From positions 1-64,000 of the forward strand of contig JAPLDL010000015.1 in the NCBI GenBank assembly GCA_026391735.1: a DNA stretch of 64,000 nt, read 5' to 3'. Both the position numbers and the translations under genes were made by a program. Source of the stretch: Bacteroidota bacterium (lineage in GTDB: Bacteria; Bacteroidota; Bacteroidia; Bacteroidales; FEN-979). Below are positions 20,050-27,876 of the stretch, piece by piece. The notes beneath the pieces were generated by a model that worked only from the letters and a program-made list of their open reading frames with translations, was not told the DNA's origin and did not search any database. How positions within the stretch are numbered: the first letter of the stretch is position 1; every line of letters begins with the position of its first letter.

Positions 20050-21399
20050 ATGGACATGCAGAAATTTATTGCAGAACATGCCCCTGAAACGGAAAGTTCC
20101 TGCACAATCGACGAACAATTGTTCAAGCAGTTTGATGTAAAACGAGGCCTTCGAAATGCCGACCATACCGGGGTCCTTGTAGGACTTACCCGTGTTGGAA
20201 GCGTGGTAGGTTATGAGAAACGCGATGGCAAGCTGGAAGCCATAGACGGCAAGCTGATCTACCGCGGGATTGAGATCAGTGACCTTGTTCGGGGCTGCCA
20301 GGCGGAAAAACGCCCGGGTTTTGATGAAACAGTATTCCTGCTGTTGTTTGGGAGGCTCCCCAAAGAAGAAGAACTGAAGTTGTTTTCGGAAGGCCTTGCC
20401 GAGCAGAGAGCGCTGCCCGAGAACTTCAACAGGGACATGATCCTGACCATGAAGGGAAAAGACATCATGAACATGCTGGCCCGTTCCATCCTGGCCTTGT
20501 ATACTCTCGATGAACAGGCAGATGATACTTCCATACAGAACATCATCAGGCAGTCGATCAGCCTTATCGCCAAATTTCCTACCATTGCAGTGTATTCCTA
20601 TCATGCAATGCGTCACCTGATTTATTATGATACACTCAGCGTTCGCTACCCTGATAAGAAATTGTCAACAGCCGAGAATTTCCTGTATATGCTCAAAGGC
20701 AGTGATTACACGCCACTTGAGGCTGAACTCCTCGACCTTTGCCTTGTACTGCATGCCGAACATGGTGGTGGTAATAATTCTACCTTCACGACCAGGGTGG
20801 TGAGTTCCAGTGGTACCGATACCTATTCGGCTATTGTTGCTGCCATTGGCTCACTAAAGGGGCCTTTGCACGGGGGAGCCAACATTGAGGTCATCCACAT
20901 GATGGACAATATCAAAGCCAATATTATGAACTGGGGCAATGATGATGAGGTTACCGCTTACCTGCGCAAGATCCTTAAAAAGGAAGCGTATGACAAGAGC
21001 GGCAAGATCTACGGATTTGGCCATGCAGTGTATACAGTTTCCGATCCGAGGGCTATCCTTCTCAAAGAAAAAGCCAGGCTGCTTTCAAAAGAAAAAGGCC
21101 GGGAGAAAGAGATGCAGCTATACGAGGCTATTGAACGCATCGGGCCTGAGATCTATTATGAATTCAAAGGCACAAGGGAAAAACTGATCTCGCCCAATGT
21201 TGACTTTTACAGCGGTTTCGTATATGAATGCCTGAAGATACCCAATGAATTATACACCCCATTGTTTGCAATCTCGCGTATCGCAGGCTGGGCCTCCCAT
21301 CGTCTTGAAGAACTGATTAGCGGCAGAAGGATCATCCGCCCTGCATACAAGGCAGTTGAACCCGATCATAAATTCATCCCGCTCACCGGGAGAGAATAG
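20050..21399 (+). CDS. gltA: Citrate synthase
   Basis: This 449-residue protein condenses oxaloacetate and acetyl-CoA. The catalytic triad region is complete: the first His in LHAEHGGGNNSTF, the second His in YGFGHAVYTVSDPR, and the Asp in SPNVDFYSGFVYE. The oxaloacetate-binding Arg region EKRPGFDETVFLLLFGRLP and the CoA-binding GSLKGPLHGGAN are also present. The sequence matches the longer Bacteroidota citrate synthases, with an N-terminal extension of ~40 residues. It lies 25 bases after aconitase. Its last 17 bases overlap the end of the opposite-strand SDR gene. Confidence 0.95.
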   Translation: MDMQKFIAEHAPETESSCTIDEQLFKQFDVKRGLRNADHTGVLVGLTRVGSVVGYEKRDGKLEAIDGKLIYRGIEISDLVRGCQAEKRPGFDETVFLLLFGRLPKEEELKLFSEGLAEQRALPENFNRDMILTMKGKDIMNMLARSILALYTLDEQADDTSIQNIIRQSISLIAKFPTIAVYSYHAMRHLIYYDTLSVRYPDKKLSTAENFLYMLKGSDYTPLEAELLDLCLVLHAEHGGGNNSTFTTRVVSSSGTDTYSAIVAAIGSLKGPLHGGANIEVIHMMDNIKANIMNWGNDDEVTAYLRKILKKEAYDKSGKIYGFGHAVYTVSDPRAILLKEKARLLSKEKGREKEMQLYEAIERIGPEIYYEFKGTREKLISPNVDFYSGFVYECLKIPNELYTPLFAISRIAGWASHRLEELISGRRIIRPAYKAVEPDHKFIPLTGRE

Positions 21400-22168
21400 G
21401 GTACATTTTTTTCATGGCCCGGTTCACAAAGAAAGAAGCAAGTGATGCGGGCAGCAACTTTGAAACCACGAAATAATTCAGGCGGTTTGTCCATCCCGGG
21501 ATGCAAACCGCCTTTTTTCCGCACATCTTTAGCGCATATTCAGCTACCATCAGCGGATCGGCCATGTTAACAGGGCCTGCAGGTGCGCTCTCAAGAAGTT
21601 TCGGAGTGTGGATCAGCCCTGCGCAGCAAACGCTGACCCCGATATGATATGGCTTTAACTCGTAATGCAGGGATTTGCCAAGGCTTGTAAGGAATGCCTT
21701 GCTGGCGGCATAAGGAGCGATATATACCGGCGACATCAACCCGGCCAGGGACGAAATGAGCAATATTTTTCCGGTTTTGTTTTCTTCCTTCAGGTAGCTG
21801 GCATAAGCATGAACCAACAGCATAGCAGTGCGGTTGTTCACATCAATGAACCGCTCCAGGGTTTCTGCCTTAAGGCTGAGAAAAGGCCTCACCTCCGACA
21901 TAGCTGCACAATACACCAGCATCCTGCATCCCATATCCTGAATCAGCTTCATACAGATTTTCCATGCATCCTCAGCGGCCAGGTCAATATACAATGTCAG
22001 GGTTTGAACTCCGAATTCCTTTTCGACTTTCGCGGCGGTTTTCTTCAGAGCTGATTCCTGAAAGTCGGCCAGAATCAGGTTAAACCCTTGTTCGGCAAGG
22101 AGTATGGTGAACGCCTCTCCCAATCCGTCAGCCGATCCTGCGATCATGGCCCATTTCCCTTCTTTCAT
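21383..22168 (-). CDS. Short-chain dehydrogenase/reductase
   Basis: This 261-residue protein begins at the ATG at 22168, preceded by an AGGAAA stretch. An in-frame TTG at 22195 would add only nine residues before the Rossmann fold and is less likely. The NAD(P)-binding motif near the N terminus is AGSADGLGEA (TGxxxGxG type). CAAMSE is the NNAG-like segment, the catalytic Ser lies in LLISSLAG, and YAASK is the YxxxK motif. The C terminus (NYFVVSKLLPASLASFFVNRAM) could associate with the membrane. The substrate is unknown; such SDRs often act on ketones or lipids. It is divergent from the DUF1214 operon, with 47 bases between the starts, and overlaps the citrate synthase end by 17 bases. Confidence 0.85.
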   Translation of the reverse strand: MKEGKWAMIAGSADGLGEAFTILLAEQGFNLILADFQESALKKTAAKVEKEFGVQTLTLYIDLAAEDAWKICMKLIQDMGCRMLVYCAAMSEVRPFLSLKAETLERFIDVNNRTAMLLVHAYASYLKEENKTGKILLISSLAGLMSPVYIAPYAASKAFLTSLGKSLHYELKPYHIGVSVCCAGLIHTPKLLESAPAGPVNMADPLMVAEYALKMCGKKAVCIPGWTNRLNYFVVSKLLPASLASFFVNRAMKKMYPILSR

Positions 22169-22177
22169 GATATTTCC

Positions 22178-22185
22178 TAAATTTG
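22178..22185 (+). promoter_or_regulatory. Putative -7 box for the DUF1214 operon
   Basis: TAAATTTG matches TAnnTTTG and ends 30 bases before the chosen ATG at 22216. It also argues against the more upstream TTG at 22183 as start. No good -33 match. Confidence 0.35.
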
Positions 22186-22215
22186 CGGCTTGCAATAATA
22201 CTTAATTTCCGGCGA

Positions 22216-23400
22216 ATGTCTAAGTTGCTGTTTTTCTTCCTCAGGATAATGAAGGCCTGGCAGTCTGTTGTTCTAAAGATTAAAGGCAAGACTGCGGATG
22301 ATATCCACCATGAACGTATCGTTTCGGGTAAGGCATGGGATGAATTCTGCGATAACCTCAAAGCTGCCGGGGCCGCCCTGAAAATGCCCGGTGCACCAGG
22401 GGATGCTTTCAACCAGGCCGAAGGGATCCGTTACCTGAGCCGACTTACCAGGGGGGGGCTTGAAGCCTTCATGGAATATAGTGACCCCTCTTTTCCTGTC
22501 CTCAGGCGTACCGCCCATGAAACAATCAAACTGGGAGCCGATAACCCCGACAATTACTACTTCAACGCCCAGATAAGCGGGGAGTATGAATACCGCATCA
22601 TTGGAAAGAGGAACACGATCGACTATTTCGGTTTGTTCACCCAAAACGGGAACTACGGGACTACAGGTGGAATGGCTCCATGCGCCGTCCTTCAGCATGA
22701 TGAAATTACCTATGAGCCTGACGGGAGTTTTGAAGTTATCCTGAGCAGAGAGAAGAAAGGGAAGAACTGGCTTAGGATCGAAGAAACCACAAGCATGCTT
22801 ATGGTAAGACAGACTTTTCTGGACCGGTTTACTGAAACCCCGGCTGAGATCCGTATTGAAAACCTTGACGGCCGCAAAGCCCCGGGAAACATCAGCCCTG
22901 CAATGGTTGACGAAGGACTGAAAACAGCTTCCATGTTCGTAGGAGGGGCAGCGCTGATGTTCTCAAACTGGGCCAAAGGGTTCAAAGAGCATGTAAACAA
23001 GCTGCCATTGTTTGATCCAAAGAAATCAAACGATGCAGGCGGGGATGCTTCAATCATATATTATCATTCGTACTGGAAACTGGCTGATGACGAGGCATTG
23101 ATCATAGAAGTAAAACCACCGGAATGCGATTCCTGGAACTTCCAGCTGAACAACTACTGGATGGAATCCCTTGATTACAGGTATTTTACAATTTGCATCA
23201 ATAAGGCTTCTGCAATCTATGAACCCGACGGATCGGTGAAGATGATAGTAGCCCATTCCGATCCGGGCCAACCCAATTGGATCAATACTTGTGGTCACCA
23301 TGAAGGCACCATGCTCTGGCGGTGGTACCGGCTGGCACCGGGTTCGGTGGCAGTGGAACCGGCATGCAAAGTAGTGAAAGGTTACGAAGTAGCGAAATGA
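22216..23400 (+). CDS. DUF1214 domain-containing protein
   Basis: This 394-residue protein starts at the ATG at 22216; a second in-frame ATG at 22249 (MKAWQSVV) is possible. I assign the C-terminal ~110 residues to DUF1214 from the pattern 'DDEALIIEVKPP... WNFQLNNYWMESLDY... PNWINTCGHHEGTMLWRWYR'. This beta-sandwich module is often found with DUF1254 and has no defined biochemical activity. The middle part (GKNWLRIEETTSMLMVRQTF) has the strand pattern of a beta-sandwich too. There is no signal peptide. It is followed after 41 bases by a sulfotransferase and then an SDR on the same strand. That set suggests modification of a small hydrophobic molecule or lipid, but this is inference. Confidence 0.72.
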   Translation: MSKLLFFFLRIMKAWQSVVLKIKGKTADDIHHERIVSGKAWDEFCDNLKAAGAALKMPGAPGDAFNQAEGIRYLSRLTRGGLEAFMEYSDPSFPVLRRTAHETIKLGADNPDNYYFNAQISGEYEYRIIGKRNTIDYFGLFTQNGNYGTTGGMAPCAVLQHDEITYEPDGSFEVILSREKKGKNWLRIEETTSMLMVRQTFLDRFTETPAEIRIENLDGRKAPGNISPAMVDEGLKTASMFVGGAALMFSNWAKGFKEHVNKLPLFDPKKSNDAGGDASIIYYHSYWKLADDEALIIEVKPPECDSWNFQLNNYWMESLDYRYFTICINKASAIYEPDGSVKMIVAHSDPGQPNWINTCGHHEGTMLWRWYRLAPGSVAVEPACKVVKGYEVAK

Positions 23401-23441
23401 GCAGCAAATGAAATAAGCAATTGGTGCGAATAAATAACGAA

Positions 23442-24695
23442 ATGGAGAATAGAACTTTTTTAAAACGACCTCTGCTGTTCAGAGGTGTTAATCTGGCATG
23501 GAAAGCTGCTTACCCGCTAGGCAGCAGGATAAAGCTGGAAAAGGACGACCTGATCAGCAGGGCCAGGAAAATAACGGGGCTTACCTACCTGGGAGCTGAC
23601 TTTTGGGATGAACCTGTCGATCGTATGCTAAGGTCCATTAACGAGGAGGCAAACCTTCATCCTATTGGTCGCTTTATAACCCGTGAAAGGCTGGTGAGCC
23701 TGATCAGCATCAGGCTGAGGGCTGAATATTATTTTAAGAAGCATCCCGAAATACTGGAACAGGAATTGTATCCTGCTTGGATCATCGTGGGTTTACAGAG
23801 GACAGGCACGACTAAATTGCAAAGGATGCTGGCTGTTGACGTGAATCACCGGGTGATACCCAGCTGGGAGGTGATCAATCCCATGCCTTTAAACCTTGAT
23901 TTCAAGCCTTCGGGGGTGTACGAAGATCCCAAACGAATCAAAGTGGCCCGCATGTCGGTGAAGGCCGTAGAACTTATGTCGCCGGGCTTCTTTGCCATCC
24001 ATCCCATCGATGCCATGCAGCCTGAAGAAGATATCCTGATGCTGGATGTGAGTTTCCTGAGCACGACTACCGAGGCTATGATGAACGTACCTTCCTACGC
24101 GGCCTGGCTGGAGCAAACCGACCAGTCGCCGGCATATGAATATGCAGTAAAACTGTTTAAGTTCCTGCAATGGGTGAAGCCGGCCAAACGATGGGTGCTT
24201 AAAACCCCTCATCATCTGGAATTCCCTCATCTTATCACAAAATACTTCAATGATGTGAAATTTATCTGGCCTCACAGGAATATTTATGAATCGGTGCCTT
24301 CATACCTTAGCATGCTTACCTATAATTACATGATGTTCAGCGATGATGTGGATGAACGCAGGATCGCGGCTCACTGGGTGAGGAAAACAGGTTATATGCT
24401 TGAACAGGCATTGAATTTCCGTTTGCGGGATGGCAACGGGAAAAATTTTCTCGATATTTATTACAAGGATCTTATTGCTGATTCTATAAGGGAGCTGGGC
24501 CGGATCTATTCGATGGACGGAGGGTTGAATGAACCCCTGATCGAAGGGTTTAAAAGGCACGAACAGGAACACCCGCATCTCAAGCATGGCATTCACCAGT
24601 ATTCGCTGGGAGATTTCGGATTGACTGAAACAGATATTGACCGCCATACTTCAAATTACCAGGATTTTATCAAAGAACATTATGGAAGAAAATAA
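23442..24695 (+). CDS. Sulfotransferase family protein
   Basis: This 417-residue protein starts at the ATG at 23442 (MENRTFLKRP); a TTG 21 bases upstream is not preferred. The 5'-phosphosulfate-binding loop is VGLQRTGTTKLQRML at about residues 117-131. WVLKTPHHLEFP followed by VKFIWPHRNIYESVPSYLSM is the 3'-phosphate-binding part of PAPS-dependent sulfotransferases (Sulfotransfer_3-like). It should transfer sulfate from PAPS to a hydroxyl or amine acceptor. The acceptor is unknown, and homologues in Bacteroidota and proteobacteria often act on lipids or sterol-like compounds. It overlaps the next SDR gene by 14 bases, a sign of translational coupling. No PAPS synthesis genes are visible in this window. 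Confidence 0.85.
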   Translation: MENRTFLKRPLLFRGVNLAWKAAYPLGSRIKLEKDDLISRARKITGLTYLGADFWDEPVDRMLRSINEEANLHPIGRFITRERLVSLISIRLRAEYYFKKHPEILEQELYPAWIIVGLQRTGTTKLQRMLAVDVNHRVIPSWEVINPMPLNLDFKPSGVYEDPKRIKVARMSVKAVELMSPGFFAIHPIDAMQPEEDILMLDVSFLSTTTEAMMNVPSYAAWLEQTDQSPAYEYAVKLFKFLQWVKPAKRWVLKTPHHLEFPHLITKYFNDVKFIWPHRNIYESVPSYLSMLTYNYMMFSDDVDERRIAAHWVRKTGYMLEQALNFRLRDGNGKNFLDIYYKDLIADSIRELGRIYSMDGGLNEPLIEGFKRHEQEHPHLKHGIHQYSLGDFGLTETDIDRHTSNYQDFIKEHYGRK

Positions 24696-25749
24696 GCAGG
24701 AAAAATATAATGACCCGTTCAGAGCCACATTGACAGGCATCATGGATTTGTTTAAAAAGCAGGTGCCGATAGGTACTATTGGTGAATCGGAGCGTCTGGA
24801 AGGAAAAACTGCTGTGGTTGACGGTGCAAGTTCGGGCCTCGGGTTTGCCATTGCTGTTGAGCTTGCATCGAGGGGTGCAAAAACGGTTATGGTATGCAGG
24901 AGCGGCATTCCCGCCAAGGGCGAAGAAGTAAAAAAACTAAGCGGAAACCGGGATGTGCATATGCTGTATGTCGATTTTACCGATGTTACCAGCATTGAAA
25001 AGCTGACGGCTGAGTTGAAGGCAAAATTCGCTCCCATCGATATCCTGGTCTGTAATGCAGGAGTGGTTCCAAATAAAGCCAGGAAAACCCCCCAGGGCCT
25101 GGAAGAAATGTTCATGGTGAATTATTTTTCAAAGTTCTGGTATGTGACCACGTTGATCGAAAACGGCAGTTTTACAAATCTGAATCCAGGAATCCTTTCC
25201 TGTGCACCTGGAGAAGCTACATTGGTTGACAATGATTTTCGGCAGGGAATCCATGCCGGTAGCCTGAACAAGTCAATTCCCAGGATCATTTTTATATCGT
25301 CCGAATCTCACCGGAACCCATCTGTCATTAAATGGGATGATTTCGGGAAATACACTCCATACGGGATCAAGCAGTCGATGGAACATTACGGCCATAATAA
25401 ACTGCTTCTGACGACTTTTGCGGTGGAATTGTCAAGGAGACTTAACCCCAACGGAAGTACTGCCGCTTCGGTGTTTGCCCTTTGTCCGGGACCTGTCAAT
25501 TCAAACATCGCCAGAGAATCGCCAAAGGTATTCCAACCCCTGCTGAAGCTGGTTTTCAGGATGTTTTTCAGATCTCCTAAAGATGCCGCGACCCCGGTGA
25601 TTTATTTTTCCGTTTCAAAGGATATGGAAGGGAAACCGTTTGACTATCTCTTCCTGATGAACCGTAAGGAAGTGGATTCCAAAGCCTTGGAACCCGGGAA
25701 CGGAAGAAAATTATGGGAAATGTCATCCGCCCTCAGGAAAAATTTGTAA
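24682..25749 (+). CDS. Short-chain dehydrogenase/reductase, protochlorophyllide-reductase/retinol-dehydrogenase type
   Basis: This 355-residue protein begins at ATG 24682 inside the sulfotransferase end; the longer TTG frame from 24637 is unlikely. The cofactor loop is DGASSGLGFA, in which Asp replaces the usual Thr. VCNAGVVP is the NAG motif, IIFISSESH supplies the Ser, and YGHNK is the catalytic YxxxK. A ~30-residue insertion (GILSCAPGEATLVDNDF...) precedes the Ser strand, as in retinol dehydrogenase-like SDRs. LCPGPVNSNIARESP is the PG motif. It probably oxidises or reduces a lipid-like alcohol or ketone made or consumed with the coupled sulfotransferase. Confidence 0.82.
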   Translation: MEENKQEKYNDPFRATLTGIMDLFKKQVPIGTIGESERLEGKTAVVDGASSGLGFAIAVELASRGAKTVMVCRSGIPAKGEEVKKLSGNRDVHMLYVDFTDVTSIEKLTAELKAKFAPIDILVCNAGVVPNKARKTPQGLEEMFMVNYFSKFWYVTTLIENGSFTNLNPGILSCAPGEATLVDNDFRQGIHAGSLNKSIPRIIFISSESHRNPSVIKWDDFGKYTPYGIKQSMEHYGHNKLLLTTFAVELSRRLNPNGSTAASVFALCPGPVNSNIARESPKVFQPLLKLVFRMFFRSPKDAATPVIYFSVSKDMEGKPFDYLFLMNRKEVDSKALEPGNGRKLWEMSSALRKNL

Positions 25750-25754
25750 TTTTG
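25747..25754 (+). promoter_or_regulatory. Putative -7 box for the small Cys protein
   Basis: TAATTTTG matches TAnnTTTG, overlaps the end of the upstream SDR gene, and lies 57 bases before the ATG at 25812. No convincing -33 element. Confidence 0.28.
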
Positions 25755-25811
25755 TACTTTAATTGAAATTTAAACGTTTAATAGTTGTTAAATCATAAAA
25801 CAGAACAATCG

Positions 25812-26069
25812 ATGAAAAAAGTAACATTATTTGTAGGAATGATTGCCATGGCAGCATTCTTATCCACTTCAGTTTCGGCTCAGGATAAAACCAAGGAAAC
25901 AAAGCCTGCTACAACTCAGACTGCTCCTGCCAAGACTGATGCCAAGGCGCCTGCTTCAAAAGAAGCTTCAAAAGAAGGTTGCAAACCGGGTTGCACTATG
26001 CATAAAGACAAATGCTGCGATAAAGACAAGAAAGCAACTACAGCTCCTGCAACTCCTGAAAAGAAGTAA
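25812..26069 (+). CDS. Small exported Lys/Ala/Thr/Pro-rich protein with a Cys cluster
   Basis: This 85-residue protein starts at ATG 25812 (MKKVTLFVGM), which gives a clean signal peptide cleaved around SVSA-Q at residue ~24. The mature part is highly charged and low in complexity (repeated KTKETK, APASKEASKE), with one Cys/His cluster (GCKPGCTMHKDKCCDKDK) holding four Cys and a His. It is a possible periplasmic metal-binding peptide; copper or zinc handling is plausible but unproven. An upstream in-frame start at 25785 would precede the signal peptide and is rejected. A strong bidirectional terminator follows. Confidence 0.7.
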   Translation: MKKVTLFVGMIAMAAFLSTSVSAQDKTKETKPATTQTAPAKTDAKAPASKEASKEGCKPGCTMHKDKCCDKDKKATTAPATPEKK

Positions 26070-26086
26070 ATTCTTTTTGACTACAT

Positions 26087-26122
26087 AAAAAAGCCCCGGC
26101 ATATGTCAGGGCTTTTTTTTTT
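26087..26122 (+). terminator. Bidirectional rho-independent terminator
   Basis: AAAAAAGCCC (26087-26096) pairs with GGGCTTTTTT (from 26109) around a 12-base loop. A-run and T-run on either side allow it to work in both directions: it ends the small Cys-protein gene on + and may also end the lipoprotein gene on -. Confidence 0.85.
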
Positions 26123-26185
26123 GCGATCCAACTCTTTAGGGGTTAGTTCCCCGCCGCTTGCAGCGAGGAACTTTATGAGAGGTAA

Positions 26186-26923
26186 TTATTTTTTCAGGTG
26201 GGCATCTTCAAGGAGCAACTCATAAAAGTATCCTGCGCCGAAATCCTTGTCAAGAATGACCTTGCCCTCAAAGACTAAGGTTTCTCCCACTTTCACAGAG
26301 TCCTGGGTAGTGATCGTAAGGTCGAAATTTTCGCCGTCCTTGCTGCCATCCTGCAGATGCACCCAGTTTTTGTCCATGATACCGGGTGAAAATTTCACAA
26401 CCTCGCCCCGGATCTTTACAGTTTTTCCTGCAAAGGTTTTGCGCCCTGCATAAAGTTCGGCGATGGTTACACCTCCTGCAAGCTTTGGAACTGAGATCCC
26501 TTTATGTTCAATGGCGGGAACTTTACCGGCAGGTCCCGATTGATTCATCTGACCCGCCTGGTGGTTGGCCGGCACCTGGTTCTCGGCCAGTATAGGTTCT
26601 GAGGAAAAATCCTGGATAAAAAAGATGCTCCGGAAAGTCCTTTTCAGCTCTTTACTCGTAAAATCGCGCATCTCGGATCCGACCGACCAGTAATAGGTAT
26701 TTCCAACCGTGATATCCATTTTTGCAACGGCAGCCCAATAGTCCCTGCTGTCGGCTGAAACACGTACGTAAGTGTAAGCGCTGGTCTGGATCACTTCTTC
26801 GGCTTTTACCTGGTGGGCATTGGGAGCAAGACCTGGGGTCTTCTTATCATTTCCGCCCTGGCATGAAATCAGGATTACAGTTATCAGGATGATCAGGCAT
26901 TGACCGCGACTAAAGATTTTCAT
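26186..26923 (-). CDS. Lipoprotein with C-terminal OB-like domain
   Basis: This 245-residue protein has a lipoprotein signal (hydrophobic stretch, then LISC with Cys at residue ~21). Residues ~40-100 carry a short beta-rich segment (YTYVRVSADSRDYWAAVAKMDI). Residues ~150-245 (ITIAELYAGRKTFAGKTVKIRGEVVKF...NWVHLQDGSKDG...LVFEGKVILDKDFGAGYFYELLLEDA) have the strand order of an OB-type fold of the kind found near multiheme cytochromes in several anaerobes. I judge this from the pattern and did not search. It is divergent from the electron-transfer operon, with 68 bases between the starts, so it may be co-regulated with it. Its site is probably the periplasmic face of a membrane. The function is unknown. 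Confidence 0.65.
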   Translation of the reverse strand: MKIFSRGQCLIILITVILISCQGGNDKKTPGLAPNAHQVKAEEVIQTSAYTYVRVSADSRDYWAAVAKMDITVGNTYYWSVGSEMRDFTSKELKRTFRSIFFIQDFSSEPILAENQVPANHQAGQMNQSGPAGKVPAIEHKGISVPKLAGGVTIAELYAGRKTFAGKTVKIRGEVVKFSPGIMDKNWVHLQDGSKDGENFDLTITTQDSVKVGETLVFEGKVILDKDFGAGYFYELLLEDAHLKK

Positions 26924-26950
26924 ATATTTGCATGTTGATATTTAAGTGTG

Positions 26951-26958
26951 CAAAGCTA
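26951..26958 (-). promoter_or_regulatory. Putative -7 box for the OB lipoprotein
   Basis: Read on the minus strand, TAGCTTTG matches TAnnTTTG and ends 27 bases before the ATG. The divergent cytochrome operon start is on the other side of this short region, where I see no good box. Confidence 0.3.
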
Positions 26959-26991
26959 TGAATTTCCTCTGGTTTTAAAAATTGTGACACT

Positions 26992-27858
26992 ATGTCTTTT
27001 GCCCATAAGTTGTATCTATTTGCTCTGAGTGTTGTTGTGATGGTCACCTTTGCCCTGATACTTTATTTTGGGTTTCCCTATTACCGGCTGCCCATTGAGG
27101 AAAGGTTTTTTAACATGCTCTACCCCATTCTGAAACCAGGCGGAAGCTGGGGGCATGGGTTCGGGATCATTGGTTCCATTTGTATGATCCTGGGCATCGT
27201 ACTTTATATGGTCAGAAAAAGAAGCCGGAGCCTGTCCCGTTTCGGTTTATTAAAGTACTGGCTTGAGTTTCATATATTTCTTTGCACCCTGGGACCTGTC
27301 CTCGTCCTCTTTCATACTTCTTTTAAATTTGGCGGACTTGTTGCTGTGAGTTTCTGGAGCATGGTCGCGGTTTTCCTGAGCGGAGTCGTAGGACGGTTCA
27401 TATATATTCAGATTCCCAGGACAATAGAAGGGCGGGAATTGAGTTTAAATGAAGTAAGGGATTTGAAAAGCAATATCGGGACTATACTCTCCGAATCTTA
27501 CAACCTCGACCAGGAAAGCTACAACCTTATCATTGACTCTACCAAAAACAAAGTTGAATTATACGAAAATAACCTATTCTTAAAATTTACAAGGAAGTAT
27601 TTTAATGACCGGAAGACTATCCGAGTCGTAAAAGCAGCGGTTAAGAAGAATAAACTCCCGCATGCCGACAGAAAAGAAATTGTGAACCTTGTAAAGCATG
27701 ATATTACGTTGAACAGAAGGATTGACAGGCTGGTTACAATGCAGAACCTGTTTAAATACTGGCATGTTGCCCATCTGCCTTTCGCAATTGTCATGCTTAT
27801 CATCATGGTGATCCATGTAGGTGTTACCATCGTACTGGGGTATCGCTGGATCTTTTAA
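26992..27858 (+). CDS. Di-heme b-type membrane cytochrome, first gene of an electron-conduit operon
   Basis: This 288-residue protein has about five membrane helices: residues ~5-28, 55-73, 88-108, 116-136 and 258-283. In two helices, pairs of His are spaced by 14 residues (H94/H108 and H261/H275). This is the classical arrangement for two b hemes stacked across the membrane. H55 and H258 are extra candidate ligands. A long soluble loop (residues ~145-250) is charged and faces the cytoplasm or periplasm. It is expected to pass electrons between menaquinone and the Fe-S flavoprotein and periplasmic cytochromes encoded next. No exact named family is recognised beyond a cytochrome b / ferric-reductase-like fold. 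The next gene starts 18 bases downstream. Confidence 0.72.
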   Translation: MSFAHKLYLFALSVVVMVTFALILYFGFPYYRLPIEERFFNMLYPILKPGGSWGHGFGIIGSICMILGIVLYMVRKRSRSLSRFGLLKYWLEFHIFLCTLGPVLVLFHTSFKFGGLVAVSFWSMVAVFLSGVVGRFIYIQIPRTIEGRELSLNEVRDLKSNIGTILSESYNLDQESYNLIIDSTKNKVELYENNLFLKFTRKYFNDRKTIRVVKAAVKKNKLPHADRKEIVNLVKHDITLNRRIDRLVTMQNLFKYWHVAHLPFAIVMLIIMVIHVGVTIVLGYRWIF

Positions 27859-27876
27859 TCTTGATAAAAATTAAGA

